Source: Nitrospirota bacterium (GTDB lineage Bacteria; Nitrospirota; Thermodesulfovibrionia; Thermodesulfovibrionales; UBA6898). From it: DNA of 64,000 nt. The translations under genes and the position numbers were made by a program. Of the stretch, positions 27,745-36,270 are shown piece by piece (position 1 is the first letter of the stretch; every line of letters begins with the position of its first letter). The notes beneath the pieces are model-generated. The model did not search any database, was not told the origin of the DNA, and worked only from the letters and a program-made list of their open reading frames with translations. The stretch spans positions 1 to 64,000 of the forward strand of contig JACRLQ010000024.1 in assembly GCA_016215155.1 (NCBI GenBank), in the 5' to 3' direction.

Positions 27745-29094
27745 TTGTCTTCTGACGATACAAAAACAAAACTAAGGGACGAAGCGATACAGGCCGCGGT
27801 GAGATATTACGAGGCCGCGTACCGCAATGGAAAAGTCTTTGCCGCGGGTGACCGCATCCCCTATGCCGGCAGGGTATTTGACGACAGGGAGATCGCGGCC
27901 CTCATTGATTCGTCACTCGATTTCTGGTTGACCGCAGGACGGTACGCGGACAGGTTCGAAAAAGATTTCGCAAGGTTCCTTGATATTGAATACTGCTGCC
28001 TGACAAATTCCGGATCGTCGGCGAACCTTCTTGCCTTTATGTCCCTCACATCCCCTAAACTCGGCGACAGGAGGATCAGAAAGGGCGACGAGGTTATTAC
28101 CGTTGCGGCGGCCTTCCCGACAACAGTGGCGCCGATAATCCAGTATGGGGCGGTGCCTGTGTTTGTCGATATCACGCTTCCCGGATATAATATCGACTGT
28201 TCTCTTATTGAGTCCGCGCTTTCTGAAAAGACGAAGGCGGTGATGCTGGCGCATACCCTCGGAAACCCTTTTGATCTCCAATACGTCAGGGATTTCTGCG
28301 ACAGGCATGGCCTTTGGCTTATTGAAGACAACTGCGATGCCCTTGGGTCTAAATATCTGTATAATGGCCGGTGGAAATACACCGGGACGATCGGACATAT
28401 CGGCACGTCAAGTTTTTACCCTCCCCACCACATGACGATGGGCGAAGGCGGCGCCGTGTATACGGATGACCCGCAACTCCGGAGACTGGTTGAGTCCTTC
28501 AGGGACTGGGGGCGGGATTGCTGGTGTCCCTCGGGAAGAGACAACACCTGTAAACATCGTTTTGACCAGCAGTTCGGCGAACTTCCAAAAGGGTATGACC
28601 ACAAGTATGTGTATTCCCATTTCGGTTACAACCTCAAGGTGACGGATATGCAGGCCGCTATAGGCTGCGCCCAGCTGAAAAAACTCCCGGCCTTCATCGT
28701 AGCCAGAAAGAATAACTGGGACTATTTAAGAAACGGGTTGAAAGACGCATCTGACAGGTTTGTCCTGCCCGAGGCCGCTCCGAATTCTGAACCAAGCTGG
28801 TTCGGTTTTATACTCACCGTGAAAAATGATGCCGGCTTTACAAGAGACGACGTAGTGACTCACCTTGAAATGAGCGGTATCCAGACCAGAATGCTGTTTG
28901 CAGGCAACCTGATAAAACACCCCTGTTTCGATGAGATGAGGAAGAATGGCGAAGGTTATCGAGTTGCCGGAGAACTCAAAAATACGGATATAATCATGAG
29001 CCGGTCTTTTTGGGTCGGTGTTTATCCCGGGATGATTGATGAAATGCTCGATTTCATAATCGGCTGTATCAGGAAATTTGCGCTCGAAAAGTGA
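27745..29094 (+). CDS. rfbH: CDP-4-keto-6-deoxyglucose 3-dehydratase (PMP-dependent)
   Basis: This roughly 449-aa aminotransferase-fold enzyme (E1) removes the C3 hydroxyl in CDP-3,6-dideoxyhexose synthesis, using pyridoxamine phosphate and a [2Fe-2S] centre. The segment TSSFYPPHHMTMGEGG carries the diagnostic His in place of the PLP lysine. Cysteines for the cluster lie in RDCWCPSGRDNTCKH. A TTG at 27745 with GGGAG eight bases before is my preferred start; another in-frame TTG is at 27727. A partner reductase (E3, DdhD) is not seen in the window. Confidence 0.93.
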   Translation: MSSDDTKTKLRDEAIQAAVRYYEAAYRNGKVFAAGDRIPYAGRVFDDREIAALIDSSLDFWLTAGRYADRFEKDFARFLDIEYCCLTNSGSSANLLAFMSLTSPKLGDRRIRKGDEVITVAAAFPTTVAPIIQYGAVPVFVDITLPGYNIDCSLIESALSEKTKAVMLAHTLGNPFDLQYVRDFCDRHGLWLIEDNCDALGSKYLYNGRWKYTGTIGHIGTSSFYPPHHMTMGEGGAVYTDDPQLRRLVESFRDWGRDCWCPSGRDNTCKHRFDQQFGELPKGYDHKYVYSHFGYNLKVTDMQAAIGCAQLKKLPAFIVARKNNWDYLRNGLKDASDRFVLPEAAPNSEPSWFGFILTVKNDAGFTRDDVVTHLEMSGIQTRMLFAGNLIKHPCFDEMRKNGEGYRVAGELKNTDIIMSRSFWVGVYPGMIDEMLDFIIGCIRKFALEK

Positions 29095-29172
29095 TAATAG
29101 CGACCTGATGGCAATGGGAAACCTTTAAAATTTATTATAATAGAGCGATTGTTGATCTAAGGGAGTTAAAAT

Positions 29173-30198
29173 ATGGAATTTACCGTAAGCGGAAAACTTA
29201 TTGGGCATGGCCATCCGGTTTTTATTATAGCGGAGGGTTGTGATAATCATTTGGGAAGTCTTGACGTTGCAAAAGAGATGGCAAGACGCGCAGCATTGGC
29301 GGGATGTGATGCAATAAAATTTCAACACCATATACCTGATGAAGAAATGCTTCCCGATGTTCCAATGTCTGATAATTTTGATACGCCGTTATATGAATTC
29401 CTGTTGAAGAATGCATTAAGTCTGAAACAGCACGAAGAATTAAAAGACTATTGTGAAAAGACAGGCATAATATACTTATGTACGCCGTTCAGCTGGAAAG
29501 CAGCGCAGGAAATTAACGAACTGGGCGTTCCTGTTTTTAAGATCGGCTCTGGTGAAATGACCGATATCCCGACTCTTGAAAGAATCGCAGGGTTCGGGAA
29601 ACCTATGATCGTCTCCACCGGAATGTGCACATTTGAAGAAATAGACCGGACCTACAAAGCGCTTGTTAATACGGGTGTTCCGTTGGCATTAACGAATTGC
29701 GTTTCCGAATATCCGCCGGTATATGAGGACATAAGCCTCGGTGTTCTGACAAAAATGATTACCAGGTATCCCAATGCCGTCATCGGCCATTCTGATCATA
29801 CGCCGGATTTGTATACTTCCTATGCCGCTGTCGCCATCGGGGCCAGGATCATAGAAAAACATGTCATTATTTCGAAGCAAACGCCGGGACCTGACCAGTC
29901 TGTTTCGATTGATTTCTTTGATCTTCACCAGTTGGTGGATGGCGTTCGCAAGACAGAAAAAGCGCTGGGAAACGAGAAATTTGTTCATAAAAAAGAAGAG
30001 AAAATAAGAGAGTGGGCTTTCAGAAGCATCGTGTCACTGCGGGACATAAAAAAAGGAGAAACTATTGACGGAGATATGATCTGGTCCAAAAGGCCAGGAA
30101 CGGGAATCCCCTCATATCAAAGAAATGCCGTTATTGGAAAGAAGGCAGCAAACAATATCAGGATTAATACGCTTGTCAAATGGGAAGACCTAGAATAA
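29173..30198 (+). CDS. NeuB-family nonulosonate synthase (sialic/legionaminic acid synthase-like)
   Basis: This 341-aa enzyme has a TIM-barrel synthase domain (AEGCDNHLGSLDVAKEM, DAIKFQHHIPDE, FKIGSGEMTD, IGHSDHT) and a C-terminal SAF (antifreeze-like) domain from about residue 285. It would condense PEP with a six-carbon amino sugar to a nine-carbon nonulosonate. GGGAG precedes the ATG. The next gene, a NeuC-like epimerase, overlaps it by 19 bases. Which nonulosonate is made cannot be told; no CMP-nonulosonate synthetase is in the window. Confidence 0.9.
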   Translation: MEFTVSGKLIGHGHPVFIIAEGCDNHLGSLDVAKEMARRAALAGCDAIKFQHHIPDEEMLPDVPMSDNFDTPLYEFLLKNALSLKQHEELKDYCEKTGIIYLCTPFSWKAAQEINELGVPVFKIGSGEMTDIPTLERIAGFGKPMIVSTGMCTFEEIDRTYKALVNTGVPLALTNCVSEYPPVYEDISLGVLTKMITRYPNAVIGHSDHTPDLYTSYAAVAIGARIIEKHVIISKQTPGPDQSVSIDFFDLHQLVDGVRKTEKALGNEKFVHKKEEKIREWAFRSIVSLRDIKKGETIDGDMIWSKRPGTGIPSYQRNAVIGKKAANNIRINTLVKWEDLE

Positions 30199-31352
30199 AA
30201 GCTATTAAAAAGAAAAAGATCCTGTTTGTCACAGGTTCCAGGGGCGAATGGGGGTATATACGGCCCATTCTGAAGCTCATTCAGAAAAGAGGCGACGTCG
30301 AATATGTACTGGTGGTTACCAATATGCACCTTCTCCCTTCATATGGTAATTCATACAGGGAGATAGAAAAAGATGGCTTTAAAATCCATTACAAGATAAA
30401 CATGTCTCTCGATGGATACACCCATTTTACCATGGCAAAATCGCTGGGTATTTTTATGACCTCGCTCCCGGACATAATTGAAAATGAAAAACCTGATTGG
30501 ATACTTTTGTCCGGAGACAGGGGAGAGCAACTGGTCGGTGCGATTATCGGAGGTTATACGTATACGCCTGTTGCGCACATTCAGGCCGGAGAGTTGTCGG
30601 GGAATATTGACGGTATGACGCGTCACGCGATCGGCAAATACGCTCATATACATCTCGCGGCCAATGAAGATGCAGAGAAGCGGCTCATCAAACTTGGCGA
30701 AGAACCCTTCCGGATCTTTAATGTCGGCGCTCCACAACTGGATGAGCTGGTAAGAGACCGTGTTTCGGAGGTTAGCGAACTTGAAATAAAATATTCCGTG
30801 CGCCTTTCAAAGGGGTGTCTCCTTGTGGTGATGCATCCGATTACCGAGGAATTTACAAAAATTGACAAACAGATACAGGTGGTGATCGAATCAATTAACA
30901 GTTTTGATCTGCCTAAAATACTCGTTATGCCGAATAATGACGCAGGAAGCATGGCGGTGAGAGATGGAATTAATAAATATAAATCCGGCGAATACCACAT
31001 TTTCACTAACCTGAGGCGCAAGGAATATTTGGGATTTCTGAAAAACGCCAGGTGTATCGTGGGCAATTCCAGCTCAGGCCTGCTGGAAGCGCCGACATTT
31101 AAAGTTCCTGCAGTCAACATCGGTCGCCTCCAGCACCAGCGTATGCGTGGCATTAATGTTATCGACGTTGGCTATGATTACAATGAAATTGTTAATGGAA
31201 TAAAGAAGGCAATGTCGAAAGACTTCCGCGCTTTGCTTGACAGAAAATGCGTCAATCCCTATGGTGATGGGCATTCATCCGAGCGGATTCTTAATATTTT
31301 ACTTTCTGCCAAAATTGATGATAAAATCTTGATTAAGAATATAACTTATTAA
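30180..31352 (+). CDS. Hydrolysing UDP-GlcNAc 2-epimerase (NeuC/LegG-like)
   Basis: This 390-aa protein shows the epimerase_2 fold: VTGSRGEWGYIRPILK at the start, SGDRGEQL, HIQAGELSGNIDGMTRHAIGKYAHIH and a later GNSSSGLLEAP. It releases UDP and yields ManNAc or a related sugar for the neighbouring NeuB-type synthase. The first ATG overlaps the upstream gene; a start a few codons later is possible. Together the two genes form a nonulosonate module without a cytidylyltransferase in view. Confidence 0.9.
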   Translation: MGRPRIKAIKKKKILFVTGSRGEWGYIRPILKLIQKRGDVEYVLVVTNMHLLPSYGNSYREIEKDGFKIHYKINMSLDGYTHFTMAKSLGIFMTSLPDIIENEKPDWILLSGDRGEQLVGAIIGGYTYTPVAHIQAGELSGNIDGMTRHAIGKYAHIHLAANEDAEKRLIKLGEEPFRIFNVGAPQLDELVRDRVSEVSELEIKYSVRLSKGCLLVVMHPITEEFTKIDKQIQVVIESINSFDLPKILVMPNNDAGSMAVRDGINKYKSGEYHIFTNLRRKEYLGFLKNARCIVGNSSSGLLEAPTFKVPAVNIGRLQHQRMRGINVIDVGYDYNEIVNGIKKAMSKDFRALLDRKCVNPYGDGHSSERILNILLSAKIDDKILIKNITY

Positions 31353-31364
31353 TACCATATAGTT

Positions 31365-31739
31365 ATGAACGAACAACTTGAAAAATACTGCATAAGTGGG
31401 TCGGAGACAATCCTCAGCGCGATTGAGCGTATTGAACAAAATAATATGAGAAGCGTTTTTGTGATTCAGGATGGCAGGGTGGTCGGCGTGGTGAGTCAGG
31501 GAGATATTCTGCGTGCGATTATTATGGGTTCCAACCTTTATACTCAGATAAATAAGATAATGACGACCTCCTTTATCTACTTGCGGAAAAAGGATATTAA
31601 AGAGGCAATCAGATTGTTTAAAACCTACTACTTTTCTCTTATTCCTGTGTTGACCGATGATTTTAAATTAAAGGACGTCATTCTGTTTACAGATTTGATA
31701 AATATGTTGGAACTGAATGAAAATGACCGAAGCCGCTGA
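31365..31739 (+). CDS. Stand-alone CBS-domain pair protein
   Basis: This 124-aa protein consists of two CBS motifs: ETILSAIERIEQNNMRSVFVIQ..VVGVVSQGDILRA, and a weaker second half with KEAIRLFKTYYFSLIPVL. CBS pairs bind adenine nucleotides. In nonulosonate clusters a CBS pair is often fused to a sugar-phosphate nucleotidyltransferase (PtmE-type); here that partner is absent. The MITE at 31824 begins 85 bases after the stop, so it may be a remnant of such a fusion, or a normal small regulator. Confidence 0.75.
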   Translation: MNEQLEKYCISGSETILSAIERIEQNNMRSVFVIQDGRVVGVVSQGDILRAIIMGSNLYTQINKIMTTSFIYLRKKDIKEAIRLFKTYYFSLIPVLTDDFKLKDVILFTDLINMLELNENDRSR

Positions 31740-31823
31740 TGTCCCGACATTAATTCATTAAGGCCGCCTTTCTGCGAAGGACCCGTCGTGAGAATGTTCA
31801 ACAATTTGGATTTCAGTCCTAAA

Positions 31824-31986
31824 CAGGCTGTTGAAAAACTCTTGTTTTGTCAGTCAGAGCCGTCATACTCGCGCTTAAGGCACCTACTGTTGGCGAAGGC
31901 GGGTATCCAAACTCCTTAAAACCAATGGATTCCCGTCTGCACGGGAATGACGCGAAAACATCTGAAAACACTTTTTCAACAGACTG
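31824..31986 (+). mobile_element. MITE copy 2 (163 bp, TAAA target duplication)
   Basis: It starts CAGGCTGTTGAAAAA and ends, on the other strand, CAGTCTGTTGAAAAA. TAAA flanks it on both sides (31820-31823 and 31987-31990). It is in the same orientation as the copy at 11231-11392 and differs from it at about ten positions by eye. The central ATTCCCGT/ACGGGAAT hairpin is kept. It fills most of the 330-base gap between the CBS gene and the ThDP enzyme. Confidence 0.85.
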
Positions 31987-32068
31987 TAAAATGTTAACAT
32001 ACTATAAAATATTGTATCTTCATGATGTTACACTGTTTGTATAAATCAGTCTTGGGACAAAATCAGGA

Positions 32069-33824
32069 ATGAAGAAGAAAACTGCAGATTATATCGCGGA
32101 TTTATTATCAGAACTCGGCGTGACAAACGTCTTTTCTGTTGTCGGCGGCGGAGCGATGCATTTAAATAACGCATTTGGTCGGCACAAACAAATTAAATGC
32201 ATCTATAACCATCATGAACAGGCAAGCGCCATTGCTGCCGAGAGCTTTGCGCGGGTAGATAACAGCATTGCGGTCGTATGCGTCACATCCGGACCAGGCG
32301 GAACAAATGCGGTTACAGGTGTTTTATGCGCTTATCTGGATAACATTCCGTTGCTGGTCATTTCCGGGCAAACACGATATGCAACGACTGTTGAAGGTTC
32401 AGGTTTGAACTTGAGGCAGTTCGGAGAGCAGGAATACAGGATCGTGGAATCAGTCAGGCCCATGACAAAGTATGCGGTTATGGTCAAAGATCCTCGGGAG
32501 ATAAGATATCACGTTGAGAGGGCAGTTTATGAAGCAACGACTGGCAGGAAAGGTCCCTGCTGGATTGATGTCCCGCTTGACGTGCAGGCTGCGATTATTG
32601 AAGACACGGAGCTTGCGGGTTTTGTTCCGGAGAAGAAAAAGCTATTCGATGATGCAATCTCCAGGCAAATTCTTGACCGATTACAGAGGGCGCAGCGTCC
32701 GGTAATAATAGCCGGTTCAGCGATCAGGCAGGCAGGATGGCTGGACGATTTTCACGTGTTGGCCGAAAAACTGAATATGCCTGTCCTTTGTCCTACCGCT
32801 GTTTCTGACTACTTTCATTACGACCATCATTTGTATTTCGGCAATTTCGGAGTATTCGGAGGACGTACTGGAAACTTCATAATACAAAATGCTGACTTGA
32901 TTCTCGCCCTTGGGGCGAGAATGTCTTTTAAACAAATCGGGTTCAATTATCAGGCGTTTGCACCGGGAGCTGAAAAGGTGGTTGTGGATATCGACAGTGA
33001 AGAGCTCTTTCCCCGTTCACGCTGATGTCGTTGACGTAATAGCATCGCTAAATAGATTGCTCCTTCATGAGCTGCCTGAAAGAAGCAACTGGCTGAAATA
33101 TTGTGATATGTTAAAAGAACGCTTTGAACGATTGCAAAAAAAACAAACGATAAGTCAATCAGTAAATCCCTATTTTTTTGCGAGCAGATTGCAGGATAAA
33201 CTGCCGAATGACGCCATCGTCGTTGTCGGGAACAGTTGCGCATGCGCAGCAGTGCAGCAATACGGCATATCAAAAAAGGGACAACGTCTTTATGCCAACA
33301 TAAATTGCGGCACCATGGGATATGACATCCCTGCTGCGATTGGCGCCGCCATGAGAAGTAAAAAGCCGGTAGTATGTCTTACGGGTGATGGAAGTTTTCA
33401 GATGAATATTCAGGAACTGCAGACAATCGTTCACAACAGATTACCCGTTAAATTGATAGTGTTTAACAATAACGGGTATCAGGCAATAGTGCATACGCAG
33501 ACCAATTTCTTTAATGGGGTATTGTCCGGGTGTACTGCTGAAAGTGGAATAAGCTTTCCTTCTTTCAGAAAGCTTGCAGGTGCGTACGAGATCCCGTATA
33601 AAAAAATTAAAACACATGTTTCTGTCGACCGCGGGATAGACTGGCTTTTATCTCTGGACTCCTATGGCTTATGTGAGGTCATGCAGGACAACGCACAGTC
33701 GATCGAACCGAGAGTGATAAGTAAAAAATTGGCTGATGGCACAATGGTTTCGCCGCCTATTGATGACCTGGCGCCTTTTCTCTCAAAAGAAGAATACGAT
33801 AAATATTCTCGATTCGCAGAATGA
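32069..33824 (+). pseudogene. Frameshifted ThDP-dependent enzyme (acetolactate synthase/YerE-like)
   Basis: Two overlapping frames together make one ThDP enzyme of about 585 residues. The first half (32069 to about 33010) holds the catalytic Glu region YNHHEQASAIAAESFAR and the central domain up to VVVDIDSEEL. It then runs into a stop. The second half (from about 33010, ending 33824) continues PVHADVVDVIASL and has the ThDP motif GDGSFQMN...FNNNGY. Family members have about eight more residues at the junction, so a small out-of-frame deletion near 33005-33015 is likely. After rfbFGH it may have been a YerE-like acetyl transferase for a branched sugar. Activity is doubtful unless the shift is a sequence error. 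Confidence 0.75.
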
Positions 33825-34711
33825 AGACAGCTATTGTAACAGGTGCGACGGGGTTTATAGGCCATTGGCTTTTGAAAGAGCTTGTTGAAAATGATGTTTT
33901 TGTGTATGCGATATGTCGCAGAAATTCAAGCCGGCTTTCAAGATTGGCAAATTTGCCGAATATTGAGATAATAGAACTTGACATGGAAGACATCGCCCAA
34001 CTGCCGGGATATTGCAGCCAGGCAGATACATTTTATCATTTAGCGTGGGAGGGAGGGCGCGAAGATTTCCTGGCGCAGATAAAAAATATTCACTGTGCGG
34101 CACTTGCGCTGCAGACAGCCAAAACCATCGGCGTGAAACACTTTATTATGACGGGTTCACAGGCAGAATACGGAATATGTTTCGACAGAGTCGATGAAAA
34201 TCATATTACAAATCCTATTACCGCTTACGGGGTCTGTAAGCTCTCGGCATATTGGACATTGAAAGTATTGGCAGAACAGATATCGGTTTTATTCACCTGG
34301 GTGCGGATTTTTAGTGTTTACGGCAACGACGACAGCAATAACAAATTATTGATTTCTTATCTTGTTGACTGCCTGCAGCAGAACAAAGAACCGGGATTAA
34401 CGGAATGCGGACAGTTATGGGATTTTCTCTATGCCAAGGATGCGGCGAATGCTTTGTATTTATTGGGCATTAAAGAGAAAACGGGTGTCTATAATTTGGC
34501 GTCCGGAGAAAGCAGAATCCTTAAAGATTTTCTTGTCGAAGCCCGAGACTTATTGAACCCCGATATCAAGCTTAACTTTGGAACTAACGGAAATTGCACT
34601 CAGGGCGCATTGAACGTAAATGTCGACAAAATTAAAATGGCGACCGGCTGGGCACCTAAAACAAGTTTTAGGGAAGGCATCCTGAAGTTCAAAAAGTCAC
34701 ATGCGCTATAG
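33821..34711 (+). CDS. NAD-dependent epimerase/dehydratase (SDR), sugar reductase
   Basis: This 296-aa extended SDR has the NAD motif VTGATGFIGHW at residues 5-15, the catalytic pair in YGVCKLS (YxxxK), and the family's LWDFLYAKDAANAL segment. It starts within the last four bases of the ThDP gene. In CDP-yersiniose synthesis the corresponding neighbour (YerF) reduces the branched ketosugar. A similar role here is inferred from order alone. The N-terminus and length are normal and the frame is intact. Confidence 0.85.
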   Translation: MKTAIVTGATGFIGHWLLKELVENDVFVYAICRRNSSRLSRLANLPNIEIIELDMEDIAQLPGYCSQADTFYHLAWEGGREDFLAQIKNIHCAALALQTAKTIGVKHFIMTGSQAEYGICFDRVDENHITNPITAYGVCKLSAYWTLKVLAEQISVLFTWVRIFSVYGNDDSNNKLLISYLVDCLQQNKEPGLTECGQLWDFLYAKDAANALYLLGIKEKTGVYNLASGESRILKDFLVEARDLLNPDIKLNFGTNGNCTQGALNVNVDKIKMATGWAPKTSFREGILKFKKSHAL

Positions 34712-34823
34712 AAGGTGCCATACGCCCTATGATCTTATTCCGGGGTTGAGAAAATAGCGGCCAGTTTTCTGGTCGGATAAGATGTTTAATGACAAATAAT
34801 ATTGGCTAAGAGGGAGAAGACAA

Positions 34824-35846
34824 GTGATCAGGGATAGGGAAAAAAGGACGGATTTAAGCAAGGCTATTCCCATCGCAACGCCGTTCGTGGTGCATATTGA
34901 CACCTGCAACGCCTGCAACTTCAGGTGCAAATTCTGTACGACCGGAGACCACGAGCTGCTCACGGCGTATAACCGGCCGAAGGGGTTCATGCGCTATGAA
35001 CTGTTCTGCAAGATTATAGACGACCTCAAGGGGTTCAAGACGAAGGTCAAGGATGTTATTTTCCATAAAAATGGAGAACCGCTGCTGCATGAAAGAATTG
35101 TGGACATGATGCGGTACGCGAAGCAGGCAGACATAGCAAACAGATTAATCCTCGTCACCAACGGCTCGATGCTGACTCCCAAATTGAGTCGTGACATCAT
35201 GAGCATTGGGATTGACTATATCCAGGTATCTTTGGAGGCCTTATCGAATGAGGGGTATAAAAACGTAGCCAGGGTCGATGTTGATTACGACAAGCTGGTC
35301 GGGAATGTGGCGTATCTTTATGCGCACAGGCACCCCGACAGCACCGTCAACGTGAAGCTTATGGACTGCGGCCTCACGGAAGACGAAAAACAGAAATTTA
35401 ACGACGATTTTGCCCGCATTTCAAGCACCCGTGGAATAGAGCACCCCATAAGTTACACCCAGCCCAGCGTGAAAGACACGTCTCTGGGAATAAAGAAAGG
35501 TACAACCCACGACATGTATGAGTCGACGTATAAGGACGTCTGCACCCTGCCCTTCTATACAATGAATATTAATTTTAATGGAAAGGTATCGGCATGCAGC
35601 TTCGACTGGAGGCATGGACATATCATGGGAGACGCGAACAATGAAAACCTTGTAAGCGTATGGCGGGGCGATAAATACAACGCATTCAGGATAATGCACC
35701 TGAAGAACCTGCGCCATGAGAATCCTTTATGCATGGGGTGCGAAGCAGTGTATAATCTGATCGATAACATCGACGGCAGCGCCGCCGAGATATTGAAACG
35801 CCTTGAGGATTCCATCCAGGCTCATGGCAAGGGCCCCATTTCATGA
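34824..35846 (+). CDS. Radical SAM/SPASM protein
   Basis: This 340-aa protein has the radical SAM cysteines in CNACNFRCKFC (near residues 28-38), and a C-terminal SPASM-type region with CTLPF...VSACSFDW...PLCMGCEAVY, where auxiliary Fe-S clusters would bind. A GTG start follows GAGGGAG. Such enzymes act on peptides or carbohydrates; the substrate here is unknown. Its place in a surface-sugar cluster suggests sugar modification, for example deoxygenation or epimerisation. Confidence 0.85.
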   Translation: MIRDREKRTDLSKAIPIATPFVVHIDTCNACNFRCKFCTTGDHELLTAYNRPKGFMRYELFCKIIDDLKGFKTKVKDVIFHKNGEPLLHERIVDMMRYAKQADIANRLILVTNGSMLTPKLSRDIMSIGIDYIQVSLEALSNEGYKNVARVDVDYDKLVGNVAYLYAHRHPDSTVNVKLMDCGLTEDEKQKFNDDFARISSTRGIEHPISYTQPSVKDTSLGIKKGTTHDMYESTYKDVCTLPFYTMNINFNGKVSACSFDWRHGHIMGDANNENLVSVWRGDKYNAFRIMHLKNLRHENPLCMGCEAVYNLIDNIDGSAAEILKRLEDSIQAHGKGPIS

Positions 35847-36025
35847 GGGACCCCTTCAGATTCCGGACTTGGCAGGCTGCGGGGTAAAGGCTCGCATTGA
35901 CGGGCCATCCCGCTCCGGCCTCATAATGATCACGCAATTGCACAGCAGCTTTTATGGAGACTTATGAATAAGGAAGTACCGATGATCCCTGAAAACTTAA
36001 GAGACAAATACACTATGAACGCAGA

Positions 36026-36265
36026 GTGCAGTTACATGAGAATTATCTGCCCATCGGGGATCCTCTTGACCCCGATGGCGACCTTAAGACAATGAAGACC
36101 CTTGCCGATAAACTGAAAACGGACAGTTTGTGCTTTCCGGCAGTGCCAATAGGAACCGATCGGATACTATGGAACGCGCACTGGGCATCTGGAAACATAC
36201 CTCACAGACCGGGTCTTTCCGGAGGCGAATATCAGCCGGTCTTCGTGCTTAGAAAATCAGGCTGA
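36026..36265 (+). pseudogene. DUF268-like remnant
   Basis: A short frame from a GTG encodes pieces of DUF268: GDPLDPDGDLKTMKTLADKL, then FPAVPIGTDRILWNAHW, then the terminal QPVFVLRKSG. Between these the family's middle segments are missing. In a second frame, an ATG at about 35964 gives MNKEVPMIPENLRDKY, which may be the old N-terminus. I read it as a decayed DUF268 gene. It could still make a 79-aa peptide. Confidence 0.55.
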
Positions 36266-36270
36266 ACCCT

